Assembly: GCF_016860545.1 (NCBI RefSeq)
Contig: NZ_BNEB01000003.1
Span: 1,426,001 to 1,490,000, forward strand
DNA from: Streptomyces asoensis
GTDB taxonomy: Bacteria; Actinomycetota; Actinomycetes; Streptomycetales; Streptomycetaceae
Direction: 5' to 3'
DNA length: 64,000 bases
Shown here: piece by piece, positions 8,199-16,211 of the stretch
How the letters are laid out: every line of letters starts with the position of its first letter
Numbering within the stretch: the first letter of the stretch is position 1
Translations under genes and position numbers: made by a program
The notes under the pieces: model-generated
Database searches by the model: none
Seen by the model: only the letters and a program-made list of their open reading frames with translations
What the model was told of the DNA's origin: nothing

Positions 8199-9542
8199 GT
8201 GGCTGCTCCCTCCCACCGCCGGTCCCTTCGCTCGCGCCGCCTGCTCGTCGTCACCGCCGCCGCCGTGGCCGCGGGTGTCGGCGCCGGTGTCGTCGTGATG
8301 AACGCGAACGCCGGGACCGTCGACCTGTACCACCAGACGCTCGCCGCCAAGGACGGCTGGGCCTCCTCCGGCACGGGCACCACCGGTGGCACCAAGGCCG
8401 ACGCCGCGCACACCTTCACCGTCTCCACCCGCGCGGAACTCGTGAAGGCGCTCGGTTCGGCGACCGACACCACCCCGCGGATCATCAAGGTCAAGGGAAC
8501 GATCGACGCCAACACGAGCGACGCGGGCAAGAAGCTGACCTGCGCCGACTACGCGTCCGGGACGGGCTACTCGCTCTCCGCCTACCTGAAGGCGTACGAC
8601 CCGTCCTCCTACGGCACCTCCAAGCTGCCGTCCGGGACGCAGGAGAAGGCCCGCGCCGCCGCCCAGACCAAGCAGGCGAAGAACATCGTCTTCAAGGTGC
8701 CGGCCAACACGACCGTCGTCGGGGTGCCGGGCACCTCGGCCGGGATATCCGGCGGCATGCTCCAGATCCAGAACGTGGACAACGTCATCGTCCGCAACCT
8801 GGCCTTCTCCGCCACCGAGGACTGCTTCCCGCAGTGGGACCCGACCGACGGCGACGACGGCAACTGGAACTCCAACTACGACTCCGTCACCCTGCGCGGC
8901 GCGACCCACGTCTGGGCCGATCACAACACGTTCACCGACGCGCCCCACCTGGACAGCGCCAACCCGAAGTACTACGGCCGCGAGTACCAGATCCACGACG
9001 GCGCCCTGGACATCACCAAGAGCTCGGACCTGGTGACCGTCTCGCGCAACCAGTTCACCAACCACGACAAGACGATGCTGATCGGCAGCAGCGACAGCGA
9101 GCCCGCCGGCAAGCTGCGCGTCTCGATCCACCACAACGTGTGGAAGGGCATCGTCCAGCGCGCACCGCTGGCCCGTGTCGGCCAGGTGCACATCTACAAC
9201 AACGTCTACGACGTCACGACCCTCAACGGCTACGTGACGCAGTACAGCATCAACTCCCGCGCCAAGGCCCAGGTCGTCGCGGAGGGCAACTACTGGAAGG
9301 TCCCGGCCGGCGGCAAGGTCGCCAAGCTCCTCAGCGGTGACGGGACCGGCTCGGTCAAGGGCTCCGGCAACCTCGTCAACGGCACGGTGACCGACGTGGT
9401 CGCCGCCTACAACGCGGCCTCGTCGAAGAAGCTGAAGACGACCGTCAACTGGACGCCGACCCTGACGGCCGGCCTGGAGACGTCGGCCAAGGACCTGCCG
9501 ACGACCCTGGCGACCACCACGGGCGCGGGCGTCCTGAAGTAA
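8199..9542 (+). CDS. Secreted pectate lyase (polysaccharide lyase family 1)
   Basis: This 447-residue exported enzyme cleaves polygalacturonate by beta-elimination. A basic N-terminus (RRSLRSRRLLVVT) and hydrophobic segment form the signal peptide. The parallel beta-helix contains DNVIVRNLAFSATEDCFPQWDP, WADHNTFTD, DGALDITKSSDLVTVSRN and HHNVWKGIVQRAPLARVG, where the last motif carries the catalytic arginine region of family PL1. Calcium-binding aspartates fall in DGDDGNWNSNYDSVTLRG. The GTG start at 8199 follows GTAAGGAT. A third occurrence of CTGACAGG lies at 8158-8165, as before the dioxygenases, hinting at common control of these plant-polymer enzymes. Confidence 0.93.
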   Translation: MAAPSHRRSLRSRRLLVVTAAAVAAGVGAGVVVMNANAGTVDLYHQTLAAKDGWASSGTGTTGGTKADAAHTFTVSTRAELVKALGSATDTTPRIIKVKGTIDANTSDAGKKLTCADYASGTGYSLSAYLKAYDPSSYGTSKLPSGTQEKARAAAQTKQAKNIVFKVPANTTVVGVPGTSAGISGGMLQIQNVDNVIVRNLAFSATEDCFPQWDPTDGDDGNWNSNYDSVTLRGATHVWADHNTFTDAPHLDSANPKYYGREYQIHDGALDITKSSDLVTVSRNQFTNHDKTMLIGSSDSEPAGKLRVSIHHNVWKGIVQRAPLARVGQVHIYNNVYDVTTLNGYVTQYSINSRAKAQVVAEGNYWKVPAGGKVAKLLSGDGTGSVKGSGNLVNGTVTDVVAAYNAASSKKLKTTVNWTPTLTAGLETSAKDLPTTLATTTGAGVLK

Positions 9543-9554
9543 CACCCCCGGACA

Positions 9555-9592
9555 CGCGAGGGCCGGGTGACCACGAGCCCCCGGCCCTCGCG
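9555..9592 (+). terminator. Terminator hairpin after pectate lyase
   Basis: CGCGAGGGCCGGG (9555-9567) pairs perfectly with 9580-9592 across a 12-nt loop. It lies between convergent genes and may serve both. Confidence 0.85.
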
Positions 9593-9627
9593 TTCACCTG
9601 CCGCCTGCGTACGTCGGCCGTCCGGCG

Positions 9628-10119
9628 TCAGGTGTCGTAGGAGCCGTCCCACGGCTCGGCGAAGGCCAGGCGGTCCGGATAGAGCTCCGCCCAGGTCTCC
9701 GGTTCGCCGTCCTCGTCCTTGTCCTCGCGGATCACCAGGCCGAACAGCACGCCCTCGTAGGTGATCCGGAAGGGGCGCACGGCGATGTCCGTGTAGGAGC
9801 GGCGGGGCAGGCTGCGCAGGAGCGTGGCCAGACGGACGCGGGCCCGGGTGAGCACCGAGTCGTCGCCGTGCGGGTCGCGCTGCTGCTCGGCCCAGGTGCC
9901 GGCACACCAGATGTCCGAGTCGCGGTGGTTGCCGTCCGCGTCGAAGGTGTGCAGCACGGTGTAGAGGCGTTTGTGCTCTTCCCAGCCGTCGTCGAGACGG
10001 AACCCTTCGGGGAAGGCGTACGTGACCGACGCGAGGAACTGGCCGTCCGCGTACCGTCCGATGGAATCGGTGCGGTGCCTCGGCTCGTACGCGATCGGGA
10101 TGACGTTGGGGACTGCCAT
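9628..10119 (-). CDS. Conserved hypothetical protein, 163 aa
   Basis: Begins MAVPNVIPIAYEPRHRTDSIG and has no signal peptide or membrane segment. The sequence is rich in aromatic and acidic residues (YAFPEGFRLDDGWEEHKRLYTVLHTFDADG) and looks like a compact alpha/beta cytoplasmic protein. I do not recognise the family. A start at 10131 (MVSAMAVPN) is possible; neither has a clear Shine-Dalgarno. It lies downstream of metG on the same strand, separated by a terminator and about 80 bp, so it is probably transcribed on its own. Confidence 0.75.
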   Translation of the reverse strand: MAVPNVIPIAYEPRHRTDSIGRYADGQFLASVTYAFPEGFRLDDGWEEHKRLYTVLHTFDADGNHRDSDIWCAGTWAEQQRDPHGDDSVLTRARVRLATLLRSLPRRSYTDIAVRPFRITYEGVLFGLVIREDKDEDGEPETWAELYPDRLAFAEPWDGSYDT

Positions 10120-10199
10120 GGCGGAAACCATACGGCTTGGCGGGAACATGCCCGAGCCGGGGGAACCTCTACGGCTCTTCCCCGCGCGTCCCGCGGCCG

Positions 10200-10230
10200 G
10201 GGTCCGGGAAACTCCTCGTTTCCCGGACCC
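10200..10230 (-). terminator. Terminator hairpin after metG
   Basis: GGGTCCGGGAAAC (10200-10212) pairs perfectly with 10218-10230 over a 5-nt loop. It lies about 20 nt beyond the metG stop on the minus strand. Confidence 0.9.
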
Positions 10231-10249
10231 GTGGCCGGTCGCCGTGCGG

Positions 10250-11866
10250 CTACGCGGCCGGCTTCTCCTCCAGGCGCGGGAAGAGGACGGCACCCTTGGT
10301 CACCGTCGTGCCGGCCGGGAGGATCCCCCAGGTGCCGGCGTCCTGGACCCGCTGGTCCGCGAGCGCGCCGAGGGCGGCCTCCGCGCCCAGCGAGTCCCAC
10401 AGCTTCTGCGAGGTGTCCGGCATGACCGGGTTCAGCAGGACGGCCACGGCGCGCAGCGACTCGGCCGCCGTGTAGAGGATGGTCGCGAGACGGGCCCGGC
10501 CCTCGGCCGAGTCGTCCTTGGCGACCTTCCACGGCTCCTGCTCCGTGATGTAGCCGTTGACCTGCTTGACGAAGTCGAACACGGCCAGGATGCCGCCCTG
10601 GAAGTCCAGCTCCTCGCCGATCTTGCGGTCGGCGACCGCGACCGCCTTCGCCAGACCGTCGTGCAGCGCCTTCTCGGCGTCGCCGTCGGCGGTGGCCCCG
10701 GGCAGGACGCCGTCGAAGTACTTGCCGACCATGGCGGCCACGCGGGAGGCGAGGTTGCCGTAGTCGTTCGCCAGCTCGCTGGTGTAGCGGGCGGAGAAGT
10801 CCTCCCACGAGAACGAGCCGTCCTGGCCGAAGGCGATGGCCCGCAGGAAGTACCAGCGGTACGCGTCCACGCCGAAGTGCGAGGTCAGGTCCTGCGGCTT
10901 GATGCCGGTCAGGTTCGACTTCGACATCTTCTCGCCGCCGACCATCAGCCAGCCGTTCGCGGCGATCTTCCCGGGCAGCGGGAGGCCCTGCGCCATCAGC
11001 ATCGCGGGCCAGATCACCGCGTGGAAGCGGAGGATGTCCTTGCCGACCAGGTGGACGTCGGCCGGGAAGGTGGCCTCGAACTTCTCCTGGTTCTCGTTGT
11101 AACCGACCGCGGTGGCGTAGTTCAGCAGCGCGTCGACCCACACGTAGATCACGTGCTTCTGGTCCCACGGGATCGGGATGCCCCAGTCGAAGGTGGAGCG
11201 GGAGATCGAGAGGTCCTGGAGGCCCTGGCGGACGAAGTTCACGACCTCGTTGCGCGCGGACTCGGGCTGGATGAAGCCCGGGTTCGCCTCGTAGAGCGCG
11301 AGGAGCTTGTCGCCGTACTCGCTCAGCTTGAAGAAGTAGTTCTCCTCGCTGAGGATCTCCACGGGCTTCTTGTGGATCGGGCACAGCTTCTGGCCGGCGA
11401 AGTCTCCCTCTCCGTCGAGCAGCTCGCCCGGGAGCTTGTACTCCTCGCAGCCCACGCAGTACGGGCCCTCGTAGCCGCCCTTGTAGATCTCGCCCTTGTC
11501 GTACAGGTCCTGCACGAACTCCTGGACGCGGTCGGTGTGCCGCTGCTGCGTGGTGCGGATGAAGTCGTCGTTCGCGATCTCCAGGTGCTCCCAGAGGGGG
11601 CGCCAGGCCTCGTCGACGAGCTTGTCGGCCCACTGCTGCGGGCTGACGCCGTTCGCCTCCGCGGTACGCATGATCTTCTGACCGTGCTCGTCCGTGCCGG
11701 TGAGGTACCACACCTTCTCACCGCGCTGGCGGTGCCAGCGGGTGAGCACGTCGCCTGCGACGGTCGTATAGGCGTGGCCCAGGTGAGGAGCGTCGTTGAC
11801 GTAGTAGATGGGGGTGGAGACGTAGAACGCCTTGCCACCCTGCTTCTCGGTTCCAGTGGCCGCCAT
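10250..11866 (-). CDS. metG: Methionyl-tRNA synthetase
   Basis: This 538-residue class I aminoacyl-tRNA synthetase charges initiator and elongator tRNA-Met. The HIGH signature appears as HLGH near residue 28 (APHLGHAYTTVAGD) and KMSKS appears as EKMSKSNLTG near 300. A zinc-knuckle insertion supplies cysteines in PYCVGCEEYK and KLCPIHKK. The C-terminal anticodon-binding helical domain (about 390-530) is present, and there is no C-terminal tRNA-binding (EMAP) extension. The start ATG gives MAATGTEKQGGKAFYVSTPIYY. It is a single essential gene, with a strong terminator downstream. Confidence 0.98.
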   Translation of the reverse strand: MAATGTEKQGGKAFYVSTPIYYVNDAPHLGHAYTTVAGDVLTRWHRQRGEKVWYLTGTDEHGQKIMRTAEANGVSPQQWADKLVDEAWRPLWEHLEIANDDFIRTTQQRHTDRVQEFVQDLYDKGEIYKGGYEGPYCVGCEEYKLPGELLDGEGDFAGQKLCPIHKKPVEILSEENYFFKLSEYGDKLLALYEANPGFIQPESARNEVVNFVRQGLQDLSISRSTFDWGIPIPWDQKHVIYVWVDALLNYATAVGYNENQEKFEATFPADVHLVGKDILRFHAVIWPAMLMAQGLPLPGKIAANGWLMVGGEKMSKSNLTGIKPQDLTSHFGVDAYRWYFLRAIAFGQDGSFSWEDFSARYTSELANDYGNLASRVAAMVGKYFDGVLPGATADGDAEKALHDGLAKAVAVADRKIGEELDFQGGILAVFDFVKQVNGYITEQEPWKVAKDDSAEGRARLATILYTAAESLRAVAVLLNPVMPDTSQKLWDSLGAEAALGALADQRVQDAGTWGILPAGTTVTKGAVLFPRLEEKPAA

Positions 11867-11912
11867 GCCCGAAATCCTACTGGCCCCGCGAAGATCCCCT
11901 CACCCGCGTTTC

Positions 11913-11956
11913 GGGGGGTGGACGGGGCGGACGGCGGTCCGCTCCGGCCACCCCCC
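11913..11956 (-). terminator. Terminator hairpin after the VWA gene
   Basis: A 20-nt arm (11913-11932, starting GGGGGGTGG) pairs with 11937-11956 with few mismatches and a 4-nt loop. It ends 18 nt beyond the VWA gene stop on the minus strand and lies before the metG promoter. Confidence 0.8.
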
Positions 11957-11973
11957 GGTGGGCGCGGTGGAGG

Positions 11974-13854
11974 CTACGGGCGCCAGGTGGCGAGGACGCC
12001 CTCGTAGAGCTCGGTGTCCGTCAGCTCCAGCGGGGTCGGGCCCGCGTGGAAGAAGGACGTGTTGGGGGTCTTCAGCTTGCGGAGGTAGTCGAACGCCTTG
12101 TTGTCGTGCTCGCCGAACGCGACGAAGGAGAAGAACACGTCGGGGTGGTTCTTCGCGGCGTCGGTGAGGGACTGGGTGGCCGGGGTCTTCGCGTCCGGGG
12201 CGCCGTCCGTCTGGAAGACCACCAGGGCGGGGGTGCCCTCGGCGGCTTCCTTGCGGTGGTGGCCGACGACGGCCTCGACCGCCGCGTGGTAGCTGGTACG
12301 GCCCATGCGGCCGAGGCCCGCGTGCAGCTCGTCGATCTTGTTCTCGTGGTCCGTGAGGGTCAGCTCGCCGGTGCCGTCCAGCTCCGTGGAGAAGAAGACG
12401 ACGTGGACCTTGGCCTCGGGGTCGAGGTGGGCCGCGAGGGCGAGGCTCTGCTCGGCGAGGGCCTGGGCGGAGCCGTCCTTGTAGTACGGGCGCATGCTCG
12501 CGGAGCGGTCCAGCACGAGGTAGAGCTTCGCTCGGGTGCCGGTGAGGTGGGTTGCCTCAAGGGCGGCCTCGGCGGCGGCGTACGCGGTGGCGAGGCCGGG
12601 GGGCAGCTCCGTCTGTTCCGGGGTGGTCTCGGGCTCCGCCGGTGTGGCGGTCTCGGGCTCGGCGGGGGGCCGGATGTCGGCCTCGGCTTCGCCGTCGGCG
12701 ACTGGCTCCGCCGGTGTGGCGGTCTCGGGCTCGGCCGGGGGCCGGATGTCGGCCTCGGCTTCGCCGTCGGCCGGGTTGTTCCTACCCGCACCACCCGTGC
12801 GGGTCTCGTCGTCGGCTGCCGGTGGCCCCTGCGGGGCGTCCTCGCCGTCGGCGGCCGCGGGTGCGTCCGCGGCGACCGGCTCCGCCTGCGGCTCCGCCGG
12901 CTCGGGGGTGGCCTCGGGCTCGTCGGCCGGTGCCGCTGCCTGCGGCTCCGCCGGCTCGGGGGTGGTGTCGGGCTCGTCGGCCGGTGCCGGTGCCTGCGGC
13001 TCCGCCGGCGTGGCGGTCTCGGGCTCGTCGGCCGGTGCCGGGGTGGACTCCTCCGCCACCGGCTCGTTCTTCGGCTCCTCGGCCGCAGGCTCCACAGCGG
13101 TCTCCGCGGCCTCCTCCACGACCTCCGCCGACTCGGTTGCCTCCGGGGTCTCCGTCGGCTCGGAGGCCTCCGCAGCCTCAGAGGCCTCCGGGGCTTCCGG
13201 GGCTTCCGCGGTCTCCGCAGGCTCCGCCGACTCGGTTGCCTCCGGGGTCTTCGCAGCCTCTGCCGGCTCGGCGGCCTCGGGGGTCTCCGTAACCTCCGCA
13301 GCCTCCGTCGGCTCGATGGCTTCCGGGGTCTCCGCAGCCTCCGTCGGCTCGGTGGGCTCCGTAGCCTCAGCGGTCTCCGCAGGCTCCGTCGGCTCGGTGG
13401 CCTCCGTGGTTTGTGCGGTTTTGGCTGCTTCCGCGGCTTCTGTTGTCGGCTCCGTGGCTGCTGTTGCCTCGGCGGCCTGGGCCTCCTGGGCCTTGGCCGC
13501 TTGCGGGGTCGGCCGGGCGGGCGTGTCCTCGGTGGACTGGGCCGGTTTGGGGACCGTGACGTTGTCGAAGGCCGCGGTGACGAGGTCGTGCTCGTCCTCG
13601 GCGGACGGACGGGGGTCCGGGACCTGGGCCGTGGCGGTGGGCCGCGGGGTGGGTTCCGGGGAAGGGGACGGAACCGTCGGTTCGGGAGCGGGGGCCGCCG
13701 TCGACGGCGTACGGTCGGTCACGACCGCCTGCTGATCCCGCTCCTCGGAAGCGGTCTGTTCCTGCGAAGGAACCTGTTCCGCACCCTCTGCCTCGGCGGC
13801 CCGCTCTTTGCGTGACCGTCCGAACGCGTTCCGCAGGAGAGTGAGAATGCCCAT
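11974..13854 (-). CDS. VWA-domain protein (TerY-like) with long acidic repetitive linker
   Basis: This 626-residue protein ends in a von Willebrand A domain (about 425-626). The MIDAS motif is DRSAS in LYLVLDRSASMRPYYKDG, with further metal-site residues in GRMGRTSYHAAVEAV and FQTDGAPD. This domain resembles the VWA proteins of tellurium-resistance/stress (Ter) gene sets. The N-terminal 45 residues are basic (MGILTLLRNAFGRSRKERAA). Between them lie about 370 residues of Glu/Ala/Thr/Pro repeats (EATEPTEPAETAE-like), presumably disordered. No signal peptide is visible. The linker DNA contains a 72-bp period duplication. The partner and function are unknown. Confidence 0.85.
   Translation of the reverse strand: MGILTLLRNAFGRSRKERAAEAEGAEQVPSQEQTASEERDQQAVVTDRTPSTAAPAPEPTVPSPSPEPTPRPTATAQVPDPRPSAEDEHDLVTAAFDNVTVPKPAQSTEDTPARPTPQAAKAQEAQAAEATAATEPTTEAAEAAKTAQTTEATEPTEPAETAEATEPTEPTEAAETPEAIEPTEAAEVTETPEAAEPAEAAKTPEATESAEPAETAEAPEAPEASEAAEASEPTETPEATESAEVVEEAAETAVEPAAEEPKNEPVAEESTPAPADEPETATPAEPQAPAPADEPDTTPEPAEPQAAAPADEPEATPEPAEPQAEPVAADAPAAADGEDAPQGPPAADDETRTGGAGRNNPADGEAEADIRPPAEPETATPAEPVADGEAEADIRPPAEPETATPAEPETTPEQTELPPGLATAYAAAEAALEATHLTGTRAKLYLVLDRSASMRPYYKDGSAQALAEQSLALAAHLDPEAKVHVVFFSTELDGTGELTLTDHENKIDELHAGLGRMGRTSYHAAVEAVVGHHRKEAAEGTPALVVFQTDGAPDAKTPATQSLTDAAKNHPDVFFSFVAFGEHDNKAFDYLRKLKTPNTSFFHAGPTPLELTDTELYEGVLATWRP
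12632..12771 (-). repeat. 72-bp period tandem duplication in the VWA linker
   Basis: Positions 12632-12699 and 12704-12771 are identical except for about one base. Each codes for a segment with the motif DGEAEADIRPPAEPETATPA. Confidence 0.9.
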
Positions 13855-14028
13855 GTGCGCAACCCTTCGCGTGAGTTGAAGCCCGTCAATCCCTGGCCAG
13901 GACGGACACGTAAGGTTAGCGGCCCCGGATGGCGATCTTGGGCAGGGGTGAGTGTAAGGAACCCAGGTGTGTCAATACCGCCTCGGCACCCCCTCCGTGC
14001 AAGTCCAACACCCTTGTGGCAGCCGCGG

Positions 14029-14050
14029 CTTCACTCTCCGTTCATCCCGC
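14029..14050 (+). promoter_or_regulatory. PHO box (two 11-bp direct-repeat units for PhoP)
   Basis: CTTCACTCTCC (14029-14039) and GTTCATCCCGC (14040-14050) are adjacent 11-bp units fitting the streptomycete PhoP consensus (GTTCA followed by a C/T-rich half). A possible -10, TAACGT, lies at 14078-14083, so the box falls just upstream of the expected -35. The downstream gene encodes a PhoX phosphatase, exactly the kind of gene PhoP activates under phosphate starvation. Confidence 0.8.
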
Positions 14051-14120
14051 GGCAGCGCGTCCGCACATACGTGCCCCTAACGTCACGAGCACGTCAAGGG
14101 AATGCAAGGGGAGATTAAAG

Positions 14121-16211
14121 GTGCGCAAGCTTCTGCCGTTGATCGGAACGCCGGCCCGGTCCCACGCCGGCGGACGCTCCGCCATGACCTGTCGTTTCCG
14201 GTGTGGCGACGCCTGCTTCCACGAGGTGCCGAACACCAGTGGAAACCCGTACGCCGGTGAGATCATCGCGGGGGCGATCGGCCGCCGCGCTATGGTGCGC
14301 GCCGCCGCGGTGGTGTCCGTCGCGGCCGCCACCGCGGGGAGCCTCGGGGCGGGGACCGCGCCCGCCGCGGCCGCGTCGGCCGGGACGTCCGGGAAGTCCG
14401 CCGGGAAACCGGGCGGGAAGCCCGCGGCCACGGCAGCCCGCGGACTGCGGTACAGCTCCGTCGCGCCGAACACCGCCGACGCGGTCACCGTCCCGGACGG
14501 CTACGCGCAGAACGTCGTCATCCGCTGGGGCGAGCCGATCCTGCGGGGCGCCCCGGCCTTCGACCCGGAGAAGCAGACCGCCGCCGCCCAGGCCGGGCAG
14601 TTCGGCTACAACAACGACTTCCTCGCGCTGCTGCCGCTGCCCGGCGAGTGCGACCGGCAGCTGCTCGTCGCCAACCACGAGTACACCGACGAAGTGCTCA
14701 TGTTCCGCGGCTACGACCCCGCGAACCCGACCCGGCAGCAGGTCGAGGTGGCCTGGGCGGCGCACGGGCTGGGTGTCGTCGTCGTGGAGGAGGACCGGCG
14801 GACGGGCAAGCTGACCGCCGTGCCCCGGCACCACCTCAACCGGCGGGTCACCGCCACCACCGAGTTCCGGCTCACCGGGCCCGCCGCCGGGTCCGCCCTG
14901 CTGAAGACCTCCGCAGACCCGACCGGCACGAAGGTCCTCGGCACGCTGAACAACTGCTCCGGCGGCACCACGCCGTGGGGCACCACGCTGCACGGCGAGG
15001 AGAACTTCAACCAGTACTTCGCCCATGGCGGCCGGGCCACGGACAAGCGGTACGGGATCGGGACCGGGGCCACCGAACGCAAGTGGGAGCGGTTCGACGA
15101 GCGGTTCGACGTCGCCCGGGAGCCGAACGAGGTGCACCGCTTCGGGTACGTCGTCGAGCTCGACCCGTACGACCCGGCCTCCACGCCCCGCAAGCACACC
15201 GCCCTCGGCCGGTTCAAGCACGAGGCCGCGACCGTGCGGCTGACCGACGACGGGCGTCCGGTCGTCTACTCCGGTGACGACGAGCGCTTCGACTACTTCT
15301 ACAAGTTCGTCGGCAGCAAGCGGATGAAGAAGGGGTCGGGCCGGGCGGTGCGCGAGCACAACCTGTCGCTGCTCGACGAGGGCACGCTCTACGTCGCCCG
15401 GCTCACCGGCGACTCCCCCGCCATCGAGATCGACGGCACCGGCAAGCTGCCCGCCGACGGCGAGTTCGACGGCAGCGGCGAGTGGATCCCGCTCGCGACG
15501 GCCACCGCGAAGGGCGCCGTCTCGCACGTCGAGGGGATGAGCGCCGAGGAGGTCTTCGTCTTCACCCGTCTCGCCGGTGACAAGGCCGGCGCGACGAAGA
15601 TGGACCGGCCCGAGGACATCCAGCCCTCGCCCGTCACCGGCAAGGTGTACGTCGCCCTCACCAACAACACCAACCGCGGGGTGGGCGCGAACGCCAAGGC
15701 CGACGAGGCCAACCCGCGCAACGCCAACAAGCACGGGCACATCCTGGAGCTGACCGAGCGGCGGGGCCGTCCCGAGAGCACCTCGTTCGCCTGGTCGCTG
15801 TTCCTGGTCGCCGGTGACCCCGACGACCCGGCGACCTACTTCGCGGGCTTCCCGAAGGACGACGTCAGCCCGATCTCCTGCCCGGACAACGTGGCCTTCG
15901 ATCCGCACGGCAACCTGTGGATCTCCACCGACGGCAGCCAGCTCGGCTCGCACGACGGCCTCTTCGGCGTCGCCACGCGCGGCTCGCGGCGCGGTGAGCT
16001 GAAGCAGTTCCTGACGGTGCCGACCGGGGCGGAGACCTGCGGCCCGGTCATCCAGGACCGGCGGGTGCTCGTCGCCGTGCAGCACCCGGGCGAGGTCGAC
16101 GGCGCGACGGTGGACCGGCCGGCGAGCACCTGGCCGGACGGTCCGGGGAAGATCGTCCGCCCGGCGGTCGTCGCGGTGTGGCGCAAGGACGGCCGCGACA
16201 TCGGCGTCTAG
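14121..16211 (+). CDS. PhoX-family alkaline phosphatase (DUF839), Tat-exported
   Basis: This 696-residue protein starts at GTG 14121 (VRKLLPLIGTPARSHAG), preceded by AGGGGAG at good spacing. The N-terminal region has the family feature CRFRCGDACFHEVPN, then GRRAMVRAAAVVSVAAATAGS, a twin-arginine signal. The mature part carries PhoX landmarks: GECDRQLLVANHEYTDE, NNCSGGTTPWGTTLHGEENF, VYSGDDERFDYFYKF, MDRPEDIQPSP and CPDNVAFDPHGNLWISTDG. The family is Ca/Fe dependent and releases phosphate from esters outside the cell. The PHO box upstream implies PhoP control. Its stop overlaps the convergent FUSC gene stop at CTAG. Confidence 0.93.
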   Translation: MRKLLPLIGTPARSHAGGRSAMTCRFRCGDACFHEVPNTSGNPYAGEIIAGAIGRRAMVRAAAVVSVAAATAGSLGAGTAPAAAASAGTSGKSAGKPGGKPAATAARGLRYSSVAPNTADAVTVPDGYAQNVVIRWGEPILRGAPAFDPEKQTAAAQAGQFGYNNDFLALLPLPGECDRQLLVANHEYTDEVLMFRGYDPANPTRQQVEVAWAAHGLGVVVVEEDRRTGKLTAVPRHHLNRRVTATTEFRLTGPAAGSALLKTSADPTGTKVLGTLNNCSGGTTPWGTTLHGEENFNQYFAHGGRATDKRYGIGTGATERKWERFDERFDVAREPNEVHRFGYVVELDPYDPASTPRKHTALGRFKHEAATVRLTDDGRPVVYSGDDERFDYFYKFVGSKRMKKGSGRAVREHNLSLLDEGTLYVARLTGDSPAIEIDGTGKLPADGEFDGSGEWIPLATATAKGAVSHVEGMSAEEVFVFTRLAGDKAGATKMDRPEDIQPSPVTGKVYVALTNNTNRGVGANAKADEANPRNANKHGHILELTERRGRPESTSFAWSLFLVAGDPDDPATYFAGFPKDDVSPISCPDNVAFDPHGNLWISTDGSQLGSHDGLFGVATRGSRRGELKQFLTVPTGAETCGPVIQDRRVLVAVQHPGEVDGATVDRPASTWPDGPGKIVRPAVVAVWRKDGRDIGV

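Noticed and set aside
12632..13500. CRISPR-like repeats in the VWA gene
   Set aside because: Repeats are in frame, code for acidic linker, and lack uniform spacers and palindromic units.
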